NCBI GenBank assembly: GCA_963930775.1
Contig: OZ005692.1
Location: 1,075,601-1,139,600, forward strand
DNA length: 64,000 nucleotides
Direction of reading: 5' to 3'
From: Cliona cf. orientalis
Lineage: Eukaryota; Porifera; Demospongiae; Clionaida; Clionaidae
Shown here: piece by piece, positions 20,225-31,700 of the stretch
Numbering within the stretch: position 1 is the first letter of the stretch
Layout of the letters: each line of letters starts with the position of its first letter
Translations under genes and position numbers: made by a program
Notes under the pieces: model-generated
The model's database searches: none
What the model saw: the letters and a program-made list of their open reading frames with translations, nothing else
Told to the model about the DNA's origin: nothing

Positions 20225-22887
20225 GGTACCATTTAATTGCGTGGGCGTGAGCGTCAGGAATGGCTAATTCAATTAGCGAATCGTGAAGGGGCGTGGCCGA
20301 AGAGGCCATACGAGTGCTTTTGGTCGAAGGTGGGCGTGTCCAGAATCGGCCAGGGATGATTATGCGCGTGTAATTAGCGACCGGAAGTGGCCCCTGAAGA
20401 AAAGGCCGGTAATTGCCCACATCAAAGCAAGATCAAAGCATTCTTGCTTAACTATTAACCGCAACGACAAAAAAATTATACACTAAGTAGAAATTACACA
20501 CTAAGTAGAAAAAAAAAAAATATGAAAATTCATGGGGGGTTTGGGAGCACTTGGGGAGATAATTTTTACATGGGCACGCAGAATGGGTCGAAACTAGAGA
20601 TTTGACCCTGGGGAATTTTGATTCATGTCTTAGAATTAAAGTTACGGCCCTTTAAAGTTTACCCATATGTTTGTACAGCGAAGCCATGTGTTTGCAATGT
20701 TTTGAGTCCCGGTGTGCGTTATTTAGAAAATCGCTAGTCCAGTACATGCATAGGCTACCATGGAGCTGGTATTGTATCCAGAGACTTGCTGAATGGATGA
20801 GGAAGCAGTCACAGCAGTAACTCTCCCGTTTTTGCTGAGAGGTAGGTGGGGTAATACAGCTATAGTTTTACATTTTGTATGTGTGGATCAGTGTATGGGA
20901 AAATACATCTAATTGAGCTCTAGAAACATAACTAACTAAAATTGTTTTGTGCTTTTCCCCTAGCCTTGTGTGTGTGCTGTGGTGATCTTGAGTACTAGTA
21001 CAAAGTAACGTGTTACAGTGGCCACAGGTACTGAACCTCTTCCCCTAGCCTTGTGTGTGTGCTGTGGTGATCTTGAGTACTAGTAGGAAGTAACGTATTG
21101 CAGCGGTCACTGGTACTGAACCTCTCAACACTGATCATATACTTCTAGGCTTTATTAGGAGCATAGACGGCCTTGTTTCCGATTGTATGGGTATCCAGCT
21201 CAACTATGTGGTGGTTTCTGGACAATTTTTTTACAGTAATACTCGGGATGACTATAATAATATTACTATACTGTAGCGTGTGAATATTATATACATGCAT
21301 GTTTCTAATTATGTGGAACTTTTTGTGCTTAGTGTGCATGGTAGGTCCTTAGATGATTTCCTTAGATGATTTCCAGCAAGCTCAAATCACCTGAGGTACT
21401 TGGTATTGTTACTATGGTATACCAATGCTAAATCGTACAGGCACTGTACATTGATTAAATTATTGTGGGCTAGGGTAGCTGTTTTGAACATGACTTGACT
21501 ATCTCCAGGATGCTCTACTCTGCTGAAGAATGGTTTTAGTGACATTAGATGTTGTTACCATAGTAATATATACCAAATGTACATAAAGTATTGCAGTGTA
21601 TGTATGTGCATGGTAAACAATCAATGTAAAGTAAGCCTAAGTGCATATTAATTTGTGCGAACCTATACAATGCAGGTATGTATACTTATGTGCCGCAGTT
21701 TTTTTTTTCTGCTTAGTGTGCACGGTAGCTTGAAAAAAAGCAAATTTAAATAAATAATCTAATTCAGGGGGGGTTTGGGAGTACTTGGGGGGACAATTTT
21801 TACATGGGCACGCAGAATGGATCGAAACTAGAGATTTGACCGGACAGATTTTTGATTCACACCTTACAATTAAAGTTACGACCCTTTGAAGTTTTCCCAT
21901 ATGTTTGTATAGGAAGCCATGCATTTGCAATGTTTTCCGCCCACGCGCTACGTGAGGGGCGGGGCCACGCGGGCACATCAACGTGACGACCATTACCCAC
22001 TTTGGTCAAAATTGATGTACAGGCTGCCTGCGTGCATTGTATGGCTCTACTATGCATCCGGCTCAACTATGTGGTGGTTTTTGGACAATTTTTTTTTCTG
22101 CTTAGTGTTCTGGTCGCCTTGAAAAAAAAAAAAAAAAAAAAAAAAGCTAATTAGGCCTAATTAAGCCTGTGGGCGTGTTCCTGGCACTGTGTGGAGTGTG
22201 TGCGTGTGCGTTAATGCAGGTTTTATTGCTTCCGATTGGGCGTGGCTTCACGGGCCAGTGCTTGGACATCGGGGCCGGGGACTTGGCTGCGGCGATAGGT
22301 GGGCGTGTCCCGGATGCGGTGGTGACCTTTGAACCCGTCCAGGAGGCTTTGGGGGCGTGGCAGGAGGTCAAAGGTGAGGCCATGTCTGTTAATGAGGCAC
22401 TGTACGGCGGTGCGATCGAGGGGCCTGTAGGGCTGGACGGAAGCTGACGATGGTTTGAAGCGGATGTGGTTGCGATGACGTGTTGTTACTCCGCCCACAC
22501 AGGAAATGAGGTGAGCTCTTGCGTGGGCGGTGTGGCAGAACGGCCTCCAAGTGTTTGTGTGTGTTTTGGCCTTGAGGAAGCTGTGTGTTTTAATTGGGAT
22601 TGATTGTGGGCTTCCGGTGGACATCCGGTGGTTAGTAGGCACTTGATTGAGAATGGTGGTCCTTGGGGAACAGGGTGGGGCTGTTTTGGGCGTGGCCTGG
22701 CCCCTCCCTTCCGGCTCGGCTTCCGGTCCATGGAGGATATTAAATGAACACTTCCGGCTCTAGCAGCCACACCCCTGAGACCTGTGCAATTAAAAGGGCG
22801 TGGTTACACAACATGCACCTCACTAATGACTTTGATGTGGTTTTGGTGTCATATCCCCACCTCACGCCCACGCAATTTAATGGTACC
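20225..22887. mobile_element. 2.66-kb DNA element with TTAA target site
   Basis: Left end GGTACCATTTAATTGCG and right end CGCAATTTAATGGTACC belong to 27-bp terminal inverted repeats with one mismatch. TTAA flanks both sides (20221-20224, 22888-22891). TTAA duplication is typical of piggyBac and Kolobok elements. No transposase reading frame is visible, so it is non-autonomous. Inside are a 170-bp direct repeat (20534-20705 and 21769-21935), a tandem 80-bp duplication (about 20961-21125), repeated CTCAACTATGTGGTGGTTT blocks (21199, 22061), an A-run (22123-22145) and a GC-rich right part. Confidence 0.85.
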
Positions 22888-23127
22888 TTAAAACATGTAT
22901 ATACGGTACTATTATAATACAGTGCGTAAATGCTGACTTTGCATATTTCGTGACTCTTATATGAAATACCGTATTTCTTCTAAAAATTCGGCATGAAAAT
23001 AATAAGCTTTGCCGAATTTTTAGAGGTTAATATTCAACGTTCTGTCTGCGTGTGCATTCTATTCCCGTTTATAGCATATATGCGTGACGACCTTTGCCGA
23101 AAATTAGAGACTATTTTCAATCATTAA

Positions 23128-23400
23128 TACAGTAATGCTTGTCGTCCAGCGCTTGATTTCATCAGTATTGGAAGTGAATAAGATCTATCATTATTAATGC
23201 ACTCCTAGGAGGCGGTCGTCAGTCGCTCCACATGTGAATATTCCGGCTCGTTCCCAGACCCACCCTGGAAGTATGTATCTAGAGTGGCAGTGAATTTCTA
23301 CAATGGAAACATGGTTGAAGGAAGTGCCCCTTACAAGCCACCATAGTTTCTTCACGGTCAGTTTACACGAGCTCATCTCCTAGTAAGCGTACAATTCTCA
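23128..23400 (-). pseudogene. Duplicated transporter start and vWA-kinase exon 1
   Basis: Two fragments of other genes in this window lie next to each other. 23128-23190 (minus) repeats the transporter exon start (NTDEIKRWTTSITV) found at 6.6 kb, and 23191-23280 repeats its flank. 23340-23376 (minus) repeats the start of the vWA/alpha-kinase gene (MSSCKLTVKKL versus MSSWRLTVKKL), and its promoter side (CAATTCTCAGTCAGCTAGCA) continues to about 23456 and again after an inserted MITE to 23705. Neither fragment is complete. Confidence 0.75.
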
Positions 23401-23456
23401 GTCAGCTAGCAATCTAGTAGTATATTAAATCTACTGCACGGCAGTGGAGTGGTTTA

Positions 23457-23656
23457 TACCGTAAATCTGGAAATTTTCGTTGTAAAAATATTTTCGTAGT
23501 CGATGGCGGCTACGAAAATTAATCTTACGAAAATTAGCATGCACTATTAACGCTAATGCGTTAATTAAGCCTAAGGGTCGTTCCTACGAAAACGTTTTTA
23601 CACGAAAATTTATCATACGAAAGTTTCTTTACACGAAAATTTCCAGATCTACGGTA
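23457..23656. mobile_element. 200-bp MITE with TACCGTA ends
   Basis: TACCGTAAATCTGGAAATTT at the left and AAATTTCCAGATCTACGGTA at the right. The insertion splits the duplicated vWA-kinase promoter; the original at 3.1 kb has no insert. Internal CGAAAATT motifs repeat in both orientations. Confidence 0.9.
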
Positions 23657-23754
23657 CTTGAAATTGCTATTTCGGACCTACGAGGGGCTAGAAGTTACTT
23701 GTGCGCATGCGTAAAATCGTAGAGCTACACTCCCTGGATTTCCCCTCCCTCATG

Positions 23755-24095
23755 CAGGGGCGTAGCTTAGTTGTTTCTTTGTTGCCCGGAAACCCCCCCT
23801 GGCAATCAGATTTAGTATTATCTTAGTATGATTTGGCTATCAGGAAGGATCAGGAAACCCCCTTGGTTTCCAGATTCAATATGCAGACACTAAAATCTCC
23901 TGAAACTTAGCCTAGATCTCTTCCTTTTGTGCTTTTCTCTGCCAAAATCTCGAGAATCTAGCAAACTCTTGCTGAAAATGGCGATCGTTAATTAGAGGGC
24001 GTGGCCGAAAAGTGGGCGTGGTCATTAAATTTTTCGCGCACGCTTCGCGCGCAATTGCTTGGAAACCCCCTCAGAAAATCCTGGCTACGCCCCTG
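23755..24095. mobile_element. hAT-like MITE just upstream of gene C
   Basis: CAGGGGCGTAGC and GCTACGCCCCTG form the ends, the CAGGGGC form common to hAT-type elements. TCATG flanks both sides. Its right end is 49 bp from the start codon of gene C, so it must form part of that gene's promoter or 5' leader. Confidence 0.75.
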
Positions 24096-24144
24096 TCATG
24101 TGATGCATGCATGGGCGCGGGATTGACCTTTGAGTCAAAGGCAG

Positions 24145-25718
24145 ATGGGAGGTGTATTTCGTTCGCTGTGGCGTGGTCCTACAAATCGAGTCTCGCTACC
24201 ACGTCCACCAGATCTTGGGCACATTCCCGACCTACGACGTCGACGCCACCGTTCCAGTGTACCTATCCGTTGCGATATTGGGTGTCAATATCTGCCCACT
24301 CCACAATTATGTGATCTAGTGTATGAACTGGAAATGGTAGATTGGCACCAACTAGGGGTGCAGTTAGAAATCCCTCCTCACAGACTTGACAAAATAGAGG
24401 AGGATTATCGAACATCTGAAAGACGATTATGTAAAGTACTAGAGTATTGGTTAACTAATGAAATGAATCCTTCATGGGATAAAATTTGTGAGGCTTTACG
24501 TAGGATGGGTGGATTTGTCAGAATTGTCCGTGAACTAAAATTAAAGTACTGCTCACTGAGTGCAAGTGAATTCCGCCGTACTGTAACTTCTATAACTTGT
24601 GCTCGCTGTAATCAGCACCATTGTAAGTTTATAAATTAAAGCATAGTATTAATGTACTGTATTATTATGTCATTGTTCACTATATATTACTTTTCTTGTT
24701 CACAGTATGCAGGAGTGCTTATACTGATAATCATATCAGTTTACATTGTGATGTCGATTGTAACATTCTAGAAACAATCGAAGAACTTCAGAGGGATTTT
24801 AGACAGCGAGTTACTCACATCCGCTTATCATTTAGAGCTGTTTCACTGGCAGAGATTAAGGAATTATTATTGCAAGAACTTCCTGCAGGAGAGGTGAAAG
24901 GTCAAGCTGGAGTACTTTTAAGCAACAATTTCACGGCCATCGAGAGTTCACATAACAGCGATCGTCTATTCACATATTTATCCAATATACAAGCTTGGGA
25001 TTTTTTACATCCACAGTTACTGGAGTACCTGGTTCAGGAACTCGGCAATGATGATGCAAAGAGGAGTATGGAAGGGTACAAATCTGGTTTAGTACGATTT
25101 CGCAGAACAACAAAAATGCGGCAGCTTTCGGGATGGTTTGGTAGGATAACCGAGTCGTCTACATTTCAAAAGATAGTGTTATCACTTGGAAGTGATTGGA
25201 AGGAAAAAACGTACGAGGAGTTTGAAGAACTAAGAGTATCATTACTACGCCAGGAAGTATTTTTTCAGTCATCACTACACCTTTGTGGAGTATTAACTGG
25301 CAGCCTTTTCGTGGCACTAGTTATTCCCAAGTCAGGTGATGTAGCAGCAATGATGAAAATGCTAGGTGAGCATCAACTATTGAAGTTTCTCATGGACAGT
25401 GACATTTCTAGTATTTATGCTGAGCAAGTATGTTTAATCCGAGATGTACCAACAGCTTTAAGCACTGGCCCTGAACCACGTGCACCCCAAGAACTGGATA
25501 GTGGAGGTAAAGGTAGAGTGCCCAAGTTACAAATAATAGAGATAGATGAACCACGGGTACCGCGACCACCACGACCACGGATGCGTGCTATACCCATACC
25601 CGAATTCGATGCTTCTGTGGTAGATCATGGTGTACCTTCTACATTTCAACCACCTGGCAAAAGCTCAAGTACAACTGTAAAGCATCTTCCCATTGAACCT
25701 CCTGAACATTATTTATAA
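24145..25718 (+). CDS. Death-domain protein, paralogue C
   Basis: Exons 24145-24622 and 24706-25718 (83-bp intron) give 496 residues. I chose MGGVFRSLW at 24145 over an ATG five codons upstream because it aligns with the start of paralogue B. Death domain about 57-138 (LCDLVYELEMVDWHQLG, EYWLTNEMNPSWDKICEAL). The junction forms CARCNQHHLC..HCDVDC, a possible small zinc site. The shared module spans most of exon 2 (LHPQLLEYLVQEL, LSGWFGRITE, LSLGSDWKEKTYEEFEELR). The tail is Pro/Arg-rich (VPRPPRPRMRAIPIPEF), unlike A and B. It ends 44 bp from the USP19 stop, tail-to-tail. Likely a death-domain adaptor; partners unknown. Confidence 0.87.
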
Positions 25719-25762
25719 AAGTACTACAGTGTAGATAATAATTATTTATTAATAGTTAACAG

Positions 25763-28700
25763 TTACAGTGTCAGTACATTTATTTGTGTTCTTCTGGTGT
25801 AGAATAGTATGTACGCGTTTTTGTCGACCACTTTCTCATCCTTAACTTGGTATACATTTTCATCATCATAATACAGCCATCCTATAATATTTATAGAAGA
25901 TACGAATGTGTGCGTATAAATGTGATAGTGCACGTGCATGTTAATGTAGAAAGGTTTATTATTATACACAGATAAGAAGTTACTATATCAAAGCTTTTAA
26001 GCTCCACCCATAAGTTTCATTTAGGGGGTGGGGTGGGGAGGGGGGGCACTTGCCCCCCTTGGAAGCTGGCTGCCCTCCCCCCTCCTTGAGAGTAGCCACC
26101 ATCCATACATGTAATACATATTATACAAGTAAAAAGTTTGAATGGTGAAAGTGTCCAAAGCAGCAGTTCTGCTCATTTTTAACCCACAAACTAGCTGAAG
26201 CTTTGCGCTACATGTGGTAGGAGACACATCCCATATCCTTGCAACATTTGACTTAAAATGGAGTGGATATCACTGACTGGCTTTCCCTATCAGAGTGCTC
26301 AGAAGCCATCAGAAACAGTCTCAGAGGTTGAAACATTAAAAAAATTTCAAGGGGGAGCATACCCCCAGACCCCCTAATATAATCAAGCTAATGAGCACTA
26401 CGTCATTCTTTGCGGATGGAAAAACATACATGTCTTTTGCCCCCCCCCCCCTCCAACAACTTTTCAATTGTTGCATTTGCCGACGGAAATTCTAAATGAA
26501 ACCCTGGTCACTGTAATTATTTCATATCGTAGTTAGTTGAATACAACACATGATCCAATTTAACGCAATAAATCAGCATTTTACAAATTCTCATAACGTT
26601 TATATATGGAGCGATTGACGACCTTTTCCATAAACACGCACGTTTTTCAATATTGAAATTATTTTCTTTCCATGCATAGTATTAGACTAAGTACGGTAAT
26701 AATTTACTATTATCCCTCACTATGATCCTTGCCCAGCCCCTCGCTGCTTGGAGCCTTGGCAGTGTTGGTGTAGTGACCGATGTAGCTGTTGCCATAGTGA
26801 TAGACCACGGCATGGAGGTCATAGAGGGGTGGAGTCTCGGTTGATATCTGATTGGCTGCGTCTCCCAACAGGTAGGGTGACATGTCCAATCCACTGTGGA
26901 AAAATTTTAATAAACAATAATTGACAGTGAAAGAGATTTTGATGCAGCCACAGGCTCAATCCAAACCATGCTCTCAAAGCTTATGACATTCTGTACATAC
27001 ATGTAGCTATACAGACAGCCACCACTAACGTTAAAAGTAGGTTGCATAGGAAACAAATTGGCTAATCAATCCAGGGACTTGTAGATAGCCATTTGAAATG
27101 AAGCATACAGCTAATTTGGGAACCCCTGAATTATCCCTCAATTGATCCTGTTAAAAATTTCTCGCTGTTACTAAGTACAAGGAATGATGATGGAGCTCAC
27201 CTTATAGGGAACTTGACCAGCTTCATAATCTTATCTCTGTAGTAGCCATTCCGGAACGAGAACCTCTTCAGATGGACGATGAGAATATCGGGTAACCTCC
27301 AAACAGACATCTGCTTAGTGGCTTCACAGTGCTTCTTACAGCGAGGACAGTACCTATGTTATGTACATGTATGCGAGAAGGAAAGTCAAATCATGACTGT
27401 ACAGTATACGAAGCAACTGAGTACATACGCAAAGTTGATCATGACACATGCATGGTCCCAGCTATCATGTCTTGCATGCACGAGTTTACCCCTAAAATTA
27501 AAATTTCAGAGTGCTACGCTTAGCACAGTACATGTATGTTTACATGACATTGCACATCTGCTTATAACGAAATTTGGGATATGATCAACATCTTTGCAAC
27601 GACCTACATGTAGCTTTACCAAGAGTCTTCCTGAGTGAGTGACTCTGGTTCAGTGAATCTCTCAAGACACTCCTCCAGGGTGAGGTCGTTGGAGTGGTCT
27701 TTGCTGCCTTGACCTTTGACCTCAGCTGCCAACACCGGGTCAAGTTGAAATTCCTACCATGAGATTAAAAATTAAAGGTATTGCAATTGCATTATTGATA
27801 AAAAAATTTACCAATTCAGAAAATTTGAAGTGAGTGATTATGGAGTCTTACCAGTGTAGGTTTTGTTGTTATGGTGACAGATCCCGCCTCCTTTGGGTTG
27901 TTCCTCCAGTCCATCGCTACGAATGGACTATCTATCTTCAGCAAACCATCACCTACAGTGCATAGTACAGAGTGGTAAAAGCTGCCATATCCTCTATGTA
28001 TAATCATTAACAGAGGGCAAAAATTTAGCATGATAAAATTTTTGCTAATGAGAGCAAGTGGCAAAATTCTCCTGGAGAAAATTTCCACATGTACAGTAAA
28101 TACATGAATTAATACATATCATGCGTAATGGTGCATTTCACAGACTTAGCCATACCCAAGTCTTGCAAACGCTCCGCCTCTCCCTTATTGTCGCCATAGC
28201 GATCCACAGGAATAAACGTGTACATTGGCAGCTGCTTCTTCTCTCCTTCTCCTCCTCCCTCCTTGTCTTGGCCACCTGTAGCCTCTCCACCCTCACCACT
28301 CACTCTAGACTCGGCACTCTTTGCACCTCGAGATGTGATGTCATCATTTCTAGTCACTTCTACAGAAAATCTGCAAACATCAAACGTACATGTACATAAT
28401 TATGATCAATTCCCTGAAAATGTGTTATTTAGCTCAGAGTATCCTAAAATTTAATAATTAGGAATTTTGAAGGTAAAAAATATTATGGCACTACATTGTA
28501 CATGTATGCATAATGCATAAGAACAGGAGTAGATAATGGGATAAGAATTAAGTGTATCAACCTGTTAGGGATTATCAAATTCATGGAAAACAAACTTTTG
28601 GCATAGCTAACAACCTGTCTCAGTGAAATTGCTGACCTTGCAAATTTCTCGGCCACGCTGGCCAGCCTTGAGTAGGTTAGCTTAGACTGAGGTAGACTGA

Positions 28701-31700
28701 CGACGAACGGCAGACCAACAGGTGTGGGCCGACCACCTCGACAGCGAACCTTGTGGCAGCTCCAATCTCTACGCTGACACTCACTGCATGGTGATGGAAT
28801 TGTTAGCATACACACAAGTTGTAGAGTTTACTACAAGCATTGTACTGTGTTTGTGCAAATAAAATGCAAGATCTAATTAGCGCAAGAAAATTCGTGTTCT
28901 AGGATTTCTCAAAATATATGTACATCTTAATGTAGAGTGTGATGACCTAAAATCGTGCTAAAATTAAAATCATAATTATTTTTTTGCTTGCGTTCTACTA
29001 GCATAAACATGGTATGTCGTGATAAAGCACACATGTACATGTACATGTACATGTACATGTACATGTAAGCCGGTCACATACATGTACACTGGGGTGGGGA
29101 GCGGAGGGATAAATTAACTACCTTCTCTCCCTCTCTCTGACTCTCCCTCCCTCTCTCTCTCTCCCACTCTCTGGGGGTATAGCTCACTGCTTCATTTACC
29201 TGCTGCAGTAGCCCACTGCCTTGCACTTGCTACACCTCTGTATCTTCTTTCCCTCCTTGTTCATCAAATCCTCCCCAGAGCGGCTACACGTCGCACACTT
29301 GGAGGGGAAGGGGGGAAACTGCAATCGTTGGATCACATGCAACTCCACTACCTTCTCTCGGGCTGATCTCTCTGACAGAACCTCAGAACTGGAGGAAAGA
29401 GAAAAGTGCATGCATAATCCAATTACATCTCATGAAATTAAGAACCATGATCACTTTTCCACATTATTCTTTCTAGTTCCTAGCTAGTGAATGAAGCTTC
29501 ATTGACAAGCTTGAATAGAACTCGAAGGGTGGAAAAATGATTATAAAGTCAAAGTAAATTTTCTAACACAATGATGATGTCATTATCGCCAATGTCCTTG
29601 ATTGGTTGACGGTTGCTGGAGAGCATGTTCTGAAACTTCCCATTGTAAGCTTCAAACACACGTAGCTGTAGAGTCAAAGTACACAGTCAAGGAGAAAGAA
29701 AGAGAGAGAGAGAGAAGGGGAGGGGGAGAGAGAGTGAGGGAGAGAGAGGGACAGAGATTACTCACTTGAGACATTGATATTCCCCTTCTCTTGGCTACTG
29801 ATCCCTTGAGCAGCTCCAAGTTTCCATCAGGAGGCAGCTTAAGAATGTACTGCAAAGATCAAATAACGAGACAAAAAATGCATAACAAGATTATTTATGT
29901 AACAAAGTAACTAAAAGGAGTTCCCAAAGCATAATATTATAAGACCTTGTAGCCTTAAAAGCAGGCTACCGTAGTTAATCAAATACAACGCATGATCCAA
30001 ATTTAACATAATAAATTAGCATATTTTTTACGAGTTCTCATAACGTTTATATGTGGAGCGACTGATGACCTTTACCAGAAAAATGTGCGTTTTTCAAAAT
30101 TGAAATCATTTTTTTCCATGAATTGTACATGTATTAGATTAAGTATGGTATATAGGAAACAGTGGCAAAATGGGATACTCAGTCCAGTGATTAGTAGCCA
30201 AAATGGTAGCCAATGGCTATATAGTTTGTAGGGAACCCCAGGTGACTAATTAATCCATCTATACATTATAGTATATACATGTACCTTTGTGGGGAGGTGT
30301 CTCGGATTGCTAGGGACAAAGAAGACTGGAAGATTCCGCAGCCTCCCAGGAATGGGCACAGACATAGACATGAAGGGGTCAAAGGTCACGGATTCCTATT
30401 AATGCAAAAAAAAAAGTACCCGTCTGGAAATCAGAAATTTTAGAAATTCTCTTACCTTGGCGCACACAGCACACACCAGCGTGGACTTGAACAATCCCTG
30501 AAATAGATCAACAAAGTATGAATCGTTTCTCATCTTGTAGACCTTCCACGCCTCTTCAGCAACTTCTGCGTCTGGTCGACCATCTGATTCTACGGTAGGC
30601 GTCTGAGGCTTCTTGCGAATTCGGTTAAGATCCTCGTGTAATCCGTCAAGCAAGTACGACATGAACTCGTGCGAGTCGTGTTGCTGATAGTTTCCGAAAT
30701 GGCTGCTTCTCGAAGCGATCACAGATCGTAGCTTTTTTGGAGCAAAATATTCGTATTCCCCAGACCACAGCTTGCGGATTAGGAACGAGAATGCCTTTGC
30801 CAGCTCCCCCTTGAACCCCAGGGGGTTGTCCCTGTTAATATCCGCTAGATGGCGCCCGTTGACGAAATAGTCTCGAACCGGTAGAGTGTTACTTAGGCAT
30901 TGAATTACGCTGTTCATGAAACATGAGTTGCCAATGTTACATAGTCCAGTGAAACTAGGACGGCTGAGTTGGTACTCACGAAAGAAGGGGTTTGAAGTTT
31001 CGAGGTCTGCTGCCAATGTCCCACCGGGGCTGAATTTTGAAATCGAGGGGCCACGACTAGACCCCCCTGAAGCAGTAGTGGTACCTCTATCTGTGTGGTG
31101 CCCCCCACTGCCAGGGTAATTCCATTGATGATGGTGGTCCCCTGAAGATGAGGAGGGGGAAGGAGTGTGGCCCCCACTTGAGGGGGAAGTTGGGGTTTGT
31201 GATTGATTTCTGGGGGGTTCTGGTGATTTTTGATGCAACGAATTACTTCCATTTGATGATGGAGTATTAAGATCCAGATTAGAGACCTTTTGTTGCGATG
31301 TAATGGTGATGTCATTGGAAATTGTCGGTTGCTGATTGGATTGCAGGTTCATAGCTTCAAGTGCGATATCTAAATCGTTAAGAGCTGCATGTATGTCGCT
31401 AGGGTTCCCATTGGACGATGATGATGTAATTCCGTGACTATGTCTCGTAGCCTCCAACGTCTTCCATCTTTGTCCGGGTGTCTTCTTCCTCAAGACAACA
31501 TTGAGTGAGTCTGGTTTGAAATTGTAGTGGCTAGCACCAGCATCTATTGCACCACTGGATAAAAATTAAAAAAAAATTCTTATTGTTTGAGGGTATATAC
31601 AATGATTTTAGTTGGTCATGCTCATCTCTCTCTCTTTCTCCTCTTCTCTCTCTCTCCCTCCCCTCTCTCACCTCAATTGGATGTTCCACACGAAGGTTGT

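Noticed and set aside
22169-22770. Overlapping frames of 90-139 codons in both strands
   Set aside because: GC-rich interior of the TTAA-flanked element; Pro/His/Gly-rich with no motif, and both strands are equally open.
29041-29066. CRISPR-like array
   Set aside because: Simple TACATG repeat with no spacers; eukaryotic context.
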